Shown piece by piece: positions 4,751 to 10,454 of a stretch of DNA of 10,454 bases (positions are counted from its first letter, which is position 1; the number at the start of each line of letters is the position of its first letter). A model generated the notes under the pieces. The model was given only the letters and a program-made list of their open reading frames with translations. It did not search any database and was not told the DNA's origin. The DNA lies in the NCBI GenBank assembly GCA_030610745.1, contig JAUWRC010000041.1, positions 1 to 10,454 of the forward strand, read 5' to 3'. The position numbers were made by a program, and so were the translations under genes. The DNA comes from Clostridia bacterium (GTDB lineage: Bacteria > Aerophobota > Aerophobia > Aerophobales > AE-B3A).

Positions 4751-7700
4751 AAACCTTACCTCCACTCGGGCCGAGCCACCCCAGAAATAATGACCCTCTC
4801 CTGCCTTGACTTTATCCTCCAGATAGCCTCCCTCCAATCCTAGTCTCATCTGAACATTATCACCCACCTTATATTCGGCCTGGGTAAAGAGCTTCCAGGT
4901 TAGGTTATCCACATCTACTTTGCCTGGAGTGAAATATCTTTTTTTCCTCTCAAAATTAAAGCCGAGGATGAAGTGAATTTTATTTTTGAAGTCTATGAAG
5001 TGAGCCAGAAAAGGAATTTTAGCTCCTTTAGGGAAAGAAGTGAGGCAGTCCATCTTTGCCTCCCAGGAGGAGGAAAAGTCTCTCAAGATGACTCCCCGGC
5101 TAAAAAAAGTCTCCTTACTGGCCATAGATTTATAACTGAAGGTAAGGCCAGGGCCTGCGGATCCTTTGAGGTCTCCCCTCCAGATTAAAGAAGGCTGATG
5201 GGTCTTCAGGGAGGATATGCCTTCCTTGATAGTTGTCTTCTGGATGTATCTAGCTATAAGGTAGGAGTTAGCAAATAAGCGGCGAGAGGTTTTACCTATG
5301 AAAGAAGGTATCTTATTAAAATCAAAGCTAAGATTAAGGCTGGGCCAGGTCCTTTCTCTTACAGTGCAAGCTATCCCCTCTTTTATCTCTTTTCTTTCCT
5401 CGCGGCTGTACTCAGAGGCAAGAGAAAGGAAATTAAAGGGGCGCCATCTTTCTCTTAAACTGAAATTTTCTTTTTCTAGGAGCAGCTTTGTCCTCCCATC
5501 TTTTAAATCAGGTTCCTTTAGCCCTGACTGCCAGCCCAGGTCAAGAAAAGCAGTAGTATCTTCATAAGATCTCTGGTTTGTCAGCTCATACCTGGCATAT
5601 AGTTTTAAACTCTTCAAAGGGGCTGATTCTGAGAAAAAGGCTCCTACCTCCAAAGGTAGAGTAAGGGAAAAATTGACCTCAGTGAATATATTTCTTTTAT
5701 CTGGGGTCTCTAAAGAGAAATTATCTTCCCTGCAGATGCCTCGAAAACTAATATGGGGAGAAAGGTGAAAGAAATTAGCCTCGGAGCTAAAAGAAAGACT
5801 CTCCTCTCTTAACTTAGGCCTCTTCCCGCCGTCTTCTTTTATTATCTCATCTGTATCCTTTTGAGTATAAACGGGTTTGAGGCTTAAGTTTTTTAAAAGC
5901 TGGAAAGGAAGGCTAATCTCCCAGCTCTTTATTTCCTCTTTCCTCGTCTGTGTCTTATCCCAATACTCCCTTTGCCCTTCCTCCCAGCTAGTTTGAATAT
6001 AGGTGGGTAGAAGAGGAAAGGAAAAAGGATTCTTGTATTCAAGAGAGAGCCTCCATGTATCTTCCTTTTTTTTCTCCTCCCGAGCTGGATAACCGGTAAA
6101 TATATTCTGGATTTTGAGGTTTGTCCGGGGCAAGGAAGGCAAAGAAGGAAGAAAGGCCAGGTCATACTCACTTTTCTCCTCAATTACCTTCTCGGTCTCT
6201 TCAGTTTCTGGCGCCGAATTACTTAGCCCTTCTTCCTTACTCCAGCGGTAAGAGAAAGGCAAAGATTTCACTGGGGAAAGATTCACTGCCAGCCGGCTTG
6301 ATTCCAAGCCCCCCGAAGAGGGATGTCCTATGGGGGAAAATGTACCTTCTATTTCCTTATATTGGCCAGTAAAAGAGAAGGACTCTCCCATATCTCCTCC
6401 TAGACTTATACTTTTGGCCAGGCCCTCTTTCTCCTCAACCCCTGAAAGAAAAATATCGTTTAAATAGATTACCACCGGGCCCGATGCATCTTTTATACCC
6501 GCCCGCAGCTGCTTAATATTTTCAAAAGAGGGGCTTCCCCACCTGGAGAGCTCTCTTAAGGGAATGCTTATCATCCGCCATCCATTCCAGCTAATAAGAA
6601 CCTCTTTTTCATAATAGTCTCCCCCTTCACTCACATCCGCGCCTATGCGTAGATAGAAGTTCTCTTCCTTTCCATCCCCGAAAATCCAAAAATTTATAGT
6701 TTCATAATCGGTGTAATCATAAGGCTTAACAAAAGTTTGCTCCACCCATCCCTCTCCCCCCGAAGGTAGAGCAAGGCGAAGAGCGGCTTCCCTTTTCCAT
6801 TTTCCTTCAGGAGTCTGGCTATCCCCATACATTGCCTCATAATAATCCCGGAAACTCTCATCGCTGAAGGGGTTATATTCTGAATCATCCTCACTGTTCA
6901 CTGCTTTGGCCTGGATACTGCCACCTTCTTGCCAGCGGTCTCCCAGGATGCTTATCAAGGCAAATTTAAGAGTTCCTGGAGCCTCTCCTTTTATGCAGAG
7001 ACGAAGATGTTTGACCCAACATTTAACCCTATCGCTATTCCAACTGACAGCATCTTTTAAAGAAAGAGTAATTTTCTTCCAGCCAACCCAATCTATTTTT
7101 AACTCTGGCTCTATATTCGCCTCATAGCGGGCATAAATTTCAAAAGTATCCAATTCTCCATTGCCATCCAAATCTTCGGTATCTAATCTTCCATTGCCCG
7201 CTCCTGTGAGCCTTCCTCCCAGATCAATTCCTCTATCCTCTCCCGCACCAAGCTTTCCATCACCATTTTTATCCTCTGTATCAAGGATACCATCCCCGTC
7301 AACATCCTCACTCACCATTCCCAGATCAAGAGTGAGTTCCTCACCCCCTCCCTCTCCTTTAATCCAGAGCTCCAAAAAACTTCTCTGGCTATAATCTCTT
7401 CCTACCGAAGAAATAGGATAGACCAAGCTATCCCAATTACTGGAAGGAGAGAAGTTATACCCCAGAACTAAAACTTCTCTTACTTCACTGCTCCAGCCAG
7501 GATTAATCTCACCTCCGGGAAGACTCTCACTTGAGATTTCTATTTCATCCCTCTTTATCCATTCCTGGGTATTTGGCTTAGAACCAGGCTGCCAGGCATC
7601 TTTATCCATAGAGAGCTCATCTCTCACTTTGCTAGATTCAAAATTCTCCAGCATGGCTTTGCCGAAAGTATTGGGATTACAATTGCTTTTCCCTAATTCT

Positions 7701-9658
7701 GCAGAAAAGAAGAGCTGAAGAGGAATACTCGAACCCCCGGGTCTACCCAGATTAAAGGAGAAATCATACTGGGTATCCAGCCCCAGCACCTGCCCAGAAG
7801 AGGGGACAGAACCCAGGTGAGGAACCTTTGAAAGAGGAGAGGCTAGCTGAGAAAGAAAAGTAGAGCCCAGAGAAAGTCTTTCCTGGGGAGTAAATTCTAG
7901 CCGTGCTCCCCAAACTACCCCCTCGCTTTCGGCAAAAGGCATCCACTCATAATCAACTTTTATCTGGGTAGCGTCAGTTATCTCGCTCGAATCAAGGAGA
8001 TTCAAAGAACCTGAGGAATAATCAATCTGATAATCTCTATCTTTGCTTAACTTTTCTCCATTTATATAAACTCTCTCACTTTCTGGAACCATGTGGGCTC
8101 GAAGAAGATAGGTATCTGATGTATGGCTTTCACGGCTATAATCAATGTACATGGCCTGCCTCTCATTTATGGGGATAGGGAAAGAGGGATAGAAATCAAC
8201 ATAAATGGTGTAGCTATGGCTAGAAAAAGGAGGAAGGGCATAGGGAAAAGGAGGCAGGGGTGAGGTAAACTTCAAGATGCCGAGCTGGTAATCTATTTCA
8301 AAGGTGTAATCTGAAGTTACATCACTGCCGCTTAAATCAAGGATAGAGAGGGCAGAATCATCCCCTCGAATCTTCCCTTGACCGAGATAGTAATAATTCC
8401 TAAGCTCGTATTTATCTATATACAGGCGTTCCCGGCCCTTTTTTATCATCCGATAACCTACCTGGGGATGTCTTTTTCCATTTTTATCCCGGTAGGAGAC
8501 GGCTATGATATAGTTGTCCTCAATGTTTCGGAGAAAATATATTATTCCTTCCTCACAGTCAAGAAGATAATCTTCTCCCAGGTGTTGCTTGTCAAAATGG
8601 CCAGTGTAGGACTCTGCCCCCTCTCCTGTCACTGTCATTAGAACTGAGGTCTCATTGTTAGCTGTGTTAGTTGTATCTGGATTGTCAATATAGATATCAG
8701 CACTATCTAAGGTGAGAGGAAGATGGCCAGGATCAAAGTAAATCTGGAAATATTTTCTCCTTAAATAGGCTGTGTCAAAAATATCTTTTTTTTCAAAGCT
8801 AATTTCTCCAGTAAAGGTCTTGGTCTCTAAAATCCCCCTGTTTATAGCTCCTATTCCCACCAGGCTGAATTTACCCAGCTCTAGTGCTACCTTCGCTCCC
8901 AGAAGGCTCCTGTTATAGTTTAAGAATTCAGTGTGGGGTAGACCCAATTGAAGATTACCCACAGCCGCTTCCTGGATAATCTCATCCTCTCCACCTTCAT
9001 ACCTTAAGGAAAACTTCTGCTGCTCTTGTCCGGGGAGAGTATCATCATAGTCTACATTTACCAAAATCTTTTCCCCCAGCCCCCCCTCTACTTTAACCTG
9101 GAGCGCCCCTTCAATATCCGTCTCTGAGAGGGGTTCTTTAGGTTCCATCCCCCCAGTTCCTAAATAATAAATATCCTTATACTTTATTCCTATCACCTTT
9201 CGGCCAAAAATCTTTAAGCGAAGCTCTTCAAAAAGAGCCCAGGCACTGGCAGCCTCCTTATTTTCTTGAGAAAAGAGAACTAATTTGGTTAACCCCCAAT
9301 TTTTCTCTAAAGGTAGAGATACTATAGAATCTTTTTGGAAGAAGAGATCTAATTCTTCTTTTCCCCAAGACAAATCCTGCCCCACCTGGAAAGCCTCAGA
9401 ATCATTTTGGGAGGGAGTATCTCCTTCTTCCTCTTCGCAGAGAGCACTTAATTTAGCCAGAGCACCACTCAGGGTCATAAAAGGAGAGGAGTGAAGTTTT
9501 ATTGGAAAAGAGACAGGTGAGCTTTTTTCTTCTATTTCTCCTTCTAGAGAGAAAACATCGAGGAGACTTAAAGAGTTGTTTGTCTTTTCTGCTTTTAGCG
9601 GTGAAATAAAACAAAAGACCAGGCCCAAAATCAATAGAGTTCTTCCTCCTAATTTCAT
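4748..9658 (-). CDS. SprA-like giant outer-membrane protein
   Basis: The product has 1636 aa from ATG 9658 (1640 from ATG 9670; residue numbers below use the longer form). Residues 5-27 are a signal peptide ending near LKA-EK. Residues 175-290 closely follow the N-terminal SprA pattern: a GL-GEKILVNVDYD segment, then SLRYEGGEDEIIQEAAVGNL, LLGAKVALELGKFSL and ETKTFTGE. A KAMLENFESS motif (671-680) matches the conserved 'DDFE' region of that family. Residues 789-842 hold two acidic DxDGDG-type putative calcium-binding segments. Residues 955-1075 form a beta-sandwich module resembling carbohydrate-binding domains. About 1090-1640 is strand-rich and ends GGSARVEVRF, a C-terminal Phe typical of outer-membrane barrels. 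In Bacteroidota, SprA/Sov is the outer-membrane translocon of type IX secretion and has well over 2000 aa, so this is a shorter, rearranged relative. A role in protein export is inference; a large porin or surface protein is the alternative. No other type IX gene is in the window. Confidence 0.85.
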   Translation of the reverse strand: MKLGGRTLLILGLVFCFISPLKAEKTNNSLSLLDVFSLEGEIEEKSSPVSFPIKLHSSPFMTLSGALAKLSALCEEEEGDTPSQNDSEAFQVGQDLSWGKEELDLFFQKDSIVSLPLEKNWGLTKLVLFSQENKEAASAWALFEELRLKIFGRKVIGIKYKDIYYLGTGGMEPKEPLSETDIEGALQVKVEGGLGEKILVNVDYDDTLPGQEQQKFSLRYEGGEDEIIQEAAVGNLQLGLPHTEFLNYNRSLLGAKVALELGKFSLVGIGAINRGILETKTFTGEISFEKKDIFDTAYLRRKYFQIYFDPGHLPLTLDSADIYIDNPDTTNTANNETSVLMTVTGEGAESYTGHFDKQHLGEDYLLDCEEGIIYFLRNIEDNYIIAVSYRDKNGKRHPQVGYRMIKKGRERLYIDKYELRNYYYLGQGKIRGDDSALSILDLSGSDVTSDYTFEIDYQLGILKFTSPLPPFPYALPPFSSHSYTIYVDFYPSFPIPINERQAMYIDYSRESHTSDTYLLRAHMVPESERVYINGEKLSKDRDYQIDYSSGSLNLLDSSEITDATQIKVDYEWMPFAESEGVVWGARLEFTPQERLSLGSTFLSQLASPLSKVPHLGSVPSSGQVLGLDTQYDFSFNLGRPGGSSIPLQLFFSAELGKSNCNPNTFGKAMLENFESSKVRDELSMDKDAWQPGSKPNTQEWIKRDEIEISSESLPGGEINPGWSSEVREVLVLGYNFSPSSNWDSLVYPISSVGRDYSQRSFLELWIKGEGGGEELTLDLGMVSEDVDGDGILDTEDKNGDGKLGAGEDRGIDLGGRLTGAGNGRLDTEDLDGNGELDTFEIYARYEANIEPELKIDWVGWKKITLSLKDAVSWNSDRVKCWVKHLRLCIKGEAPGTLKFALISILGDRWQEGGSIQAKAVNSEDDSEYNPFSDESFRDYYEAMYGDSQTPEGKWKREAALRLALPSGGEGWVEQTFVKPYDYTDYETINFWIFGDGKEENFYLRIGADVSEGGDYYEKEVLISWNGWRMISIPLRELSRWGSPSFENIKQLRAGIKDASGPVVIYLNDIFLSGVEEKEGLAKSISLGGDMGESFSFTGQYKEIEGTFSPIGHPSSGGLESSRLAVNLSPVKSLPFSYRWSKEEGLSNSAPETEETEKVIEEKSEYDLAFLPSLPSLPRTNLKIQNIFTGYPAREEKKKEDTWRLSLEYKNPFSFPLLPTYIQTSWEEGQREYWDKTQTRKEEIKSWEISLPFQLLKNLSLKPVYTQKDTDEIIKEDGGKRPKLREESLSFSSEANFFHLSPHISFRGICREDNFSLETPDKRNIFTEVNFSLTLPLEVGAFFSESAPLKSLKLYARYELTNQRSYEDTTAFLDLGWQSGLKEPDLKDGRTKLLLEKENFSLRERWRPFNFLSLASEYSREERKEIKEGIACTVRERTWPSLNLSFDFNKIPSFIGKTSRRLFANSYLIARYIQKTTIKEGISSLKTHQPSLIWRGDLKGSAGPGLTFSYKSMASKETFFSRGVILRDFSSSWEAKMDCLTSFPKGAKIPFLAHFIDFKNKIHFILGFNFERKKRYFTPGKVDVDNLTWKLFTQAEYKVGDNVQMRLGLEGGYLEDKVKAGEGHYFWGGSARVEVRF
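7145..7306 (-). other. Putative calcium-binding Asp-rich segment within the SprA-like gene
   Basis: Residues 789-842 contain DVDGDGILDTED, NGDGKLGAGED and DLDGNGELD. These are spaced acidic loops of the EF-hand, dockerin or thrombospondin type 3 kind, in which Asp and Asn side chains usually ligate calcium. They sit between two beta-sandwich modules, so they may rigidify a surface-exposed region when calcium is bound. Confidence 0.65.
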
Positions 9659-9675
9659 CTTTTTCCTCATCTCTC

Positions 9676-9704
9676 ATTATATTCTTGGGCTAGGAATTCG
9701 TCAA
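9676..9704 (-). promoter_or_regulatory. Near-consensus promoter of the SprA-like gene
   Basis: On the minus strand TTGACG (9704-9699), a 17-bp spacer and TATAAT (9681-9676) match the consensus at 11 of 12 positions. Transcription should begin at about 9669-9670, on the upstream ATG itself. The transcript would then carry GAGG at 9668-9665 and start translation at ATG 9658 six bases later, which is why 9658 is chosen as the start. Leaderless translation from 9670 is the alternative. Confidence 0.65.
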
Positions 9705-9935
9705 TAAAAATCAGTGTTTTATGGTTATGTAGGGACTTCGATTCTTTGTTCGGTGGAAATCCACTTCTTACCCGGCCTCATATCTTTCATTTGTAATAAG
9801 AACCTGCGTTTTGCCAAAAGCGAAACAGAGGCAGAATACACTAATATGCTTTCCTGGTCAGTACTCGGTGTAAAAAATGAGTTCTCTTAAGTTTCCCTGT
9901 AGCAGCACCCTCTTCAGGGTCGAAAGTTAATGTAA
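9705..9935. other. Intergenic stretch without a convincing gene
   Basis: Between the SprA-like promoter and the terminator of the upstream gene I see no gene-sized frame. Small dyads are present (GTGG with CCAC near 9751-9762; ACCCT-CTTC-AGGGT at 9907-9920). A 37-codon minus-strand frame at 9841-9954 overlaps the terminator and is probably chance. Confidence 0.4.
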
Positions 9936-9973
9936 TAAACCCCGCAGCTCCCATTCGGAAACTGCGGGGTTTA
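9936..9973 (-). terminator. Terminator of the gene ending at 10006
   Basis: A perfect 12-bp stem (9936-9947 with 9962-9973, core AAACCCCGCAG and CTGCGGGGTTT) encloses a 14-nt loop. It lies 33 nt past the stop codon of the upstream minus-strand gene. The T-tract on the minus strand is weak (TTACATTAACTTT), but the GC-rich stem and its position support termination and separate this gene from the SprA-like gene. Confidence 0.7.
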
Positions 9974-10005
9974 AATAACTTTGTCAGCTCGTCAGGAGCA
10001 CCACT

Positions 10006-10454
10006 TCAATCAACAATAACCTTATCCTCTTTGATATAGGCTTTGTCGTCATACCAGGTTCTGAACTCAAGGCTATTACCAGTGGTTGCGGTAAACGCAA
10101 TCTCAAAGTCTTGATAGGTGTAGGTACCGGTAAAGTCCTGTCTGTAGACCACCAGCTCGCCAAGCGTACTTCCTGCCGTGGCGTCGTAGACGTCAAGATT
10201 CACCACCCGGTCGTTATCAGCGGTATTATTATCAATCATCAGCCGGAACGCCGCTGTATGACTTCCGCCAGGAATTTCCGTAGTATAGGGGCCATAGCAC
10301 ATGTGGCCTGTAGGATCATCGGCGGTATTGGCGGACCACCCGTCCCCATCAAGGCGGCCAACATTATGGGAAAGATCGGTTTCTGCTTGAAAAACCCACT
10401 GCGTAGGTGTTGGTGTCGGAGTTGGAGTAGGAGTAGGAGTAGGAGTAGGAGTAG
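10006..10454 (-). CDS. C-terminal part of a secreted protein: Thr-Pro linker and carbohydrate-binding-like module (partial)
   Basis: The frame is open from the window edge (first whole codon at 10452) to TGA 10006-10008, giving 148 residues without the true start, so internal ATGs such as 10302 are not starts. It opens with a TP linker, TPTPTPTPTPTPTPT, followed by QWVFQAET. A compact beta-sandwich-like domain follows, with HNVGRLDGDGWSA, CYGPYTTEIPGGSHTAAFRL, then DNNTADNDRVVNLDVYD and a final LEFRTWYDDKAYIKEDKVIV. The pattern of an AE-containing first strand, a GPY segment, 'A.FRL..DN' and 'VV.LDVYD' near a terminal 'EFR' strand recalls the CBM6/35/36-type calcium-dependent carbohydrate-binding fold. 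The exact family is not assigned. What the missing N-terminal part does is unknown; secretion is inferred from the linker and module. It has its own terminator. Confidence 0.8.
   Translation of the reverse strand, partial: TPTPTPTPTPTPTPTPTQWVFQAETDLSHNVGRLDGDGWSANTADDPTGHMCYGPYTTEIPGGSHTAAFRLMIDNNTADNDRVVNLDVYDATAGSTLGELVVYRQDFTGTYTYQDFEIAFTATTGNSLEFRTWYDDKAYIKEDKVIVD
10402..10454 (-). repeat. Microsatellite-like Thr-Pro linker tract
   Basis: The plus strand reads successive GGAGTA hexamers up to the window edge, decaying into GGTGTT and GGAGTT variants on the left. On the minus strand this is ACTCCT, encoding Thr-Pro. The unit is six bases, so slippage would change linker length without breaking the frame. 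The tract continues beyond the window. Confidence 0.85.

Noticed and set aside
4973..5567. Plus-strand open frames within the SprA-like gene
   Set aside because: They are antisense to a long gene with clear domain structure and lack ribosome-binding sites and protein-like composition.
9841..9954. A 37-codon minus-strand ORF starting MGAAGFITLTFDPEEGAATG
   Set aside because: It begins inside the terminator hairpin, has no Shine-Dalgarno, and has no visible relatives in the window; the protein-like look is probably chance.
1..10454. CRISPR arrays, tRNA or rRNA genes
   Set aside because: No regularly spaced direct repeats with unique spacers and no recognisable tRNA or rRNA sequence were seen; the only tandem array is the coding Thr-Pro hexamer.
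4748..10454. An operon joining the right-edge gene, the SprA-like gene and the ABC exporter
   Set aside because: A 12-bp terminator stem and a near-consensus promoter separate the first two genes, and a repeat with its own promoter separates the second and third, so co-transcription is not the simplest reading.

Overview
The window most likely comes from an uncultured two-membrane (Gram-negative type) bacterium. The evidence is a very large signal-peptide protein with a SprA-like outer-membrane barrel architecture ending in a C-terminal Phe, and two further secreted or surface proteins built with Thr-Pro linkers. Candidate phyla such as Aerophobota or Omnitrophota would fit this combination, but nothing in the sequence fixes the taxon. 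Coding regions have intermediate GC, while the intergenic stretches are AT-rich and full of repeats.

Layout. 1-32: the first codons of a minus-strand gene leaving the window, with a strong Shine-Dalgarno. 33-932: no large gene, but a nest of repeats: a 137-bp element (copy 1), an inverted-repeat pair, a palindrome, a REP-like hairpin, and a weak promoter for the next gene. 945-2525 (+): a secreted protein with a GH43-like propeller candidate, a Thr-Pro linker and a C-terminal beta-rich module, ended by a strong bidirectional terminator. 2497-2775 (-): a possible gene remnant. 2791-4551 (-): a full-length ABC exporter with fused permease and ATPase. 4615-4750: copy 2 of the 137-bp element, filling almost exactly the gap between the ABC gene and the next gene. 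4748-9658 (-): a SprA-like outer-membrane protein of 1636 aa with its own near-consensus promoter. 9936-9973: terminator. 10006-10454 (-): the C-terminal part of a second Thr-Pro-linked secreted protein, with a carbohydrate-binding-like module, running out of the window.

How it may work together (inference). The window is dominated by envelope and secretion functions: a SprA-like translocon or porin, an inner-membrane exporter, and two modular secreted polysaccharide-active or polysaccharide-binding candidates. Promoters and terminators suggest that each gene is transcribed on its own rather than as one operon.

The most unusual signal is the 137-bp repeat. Each copy carries a TTGACA-N16-TATGAT promoter pointing into the start of a minus-strand gene, so it looks like a mobile promoter cassette or the end of an insertion element captured as a promoter.
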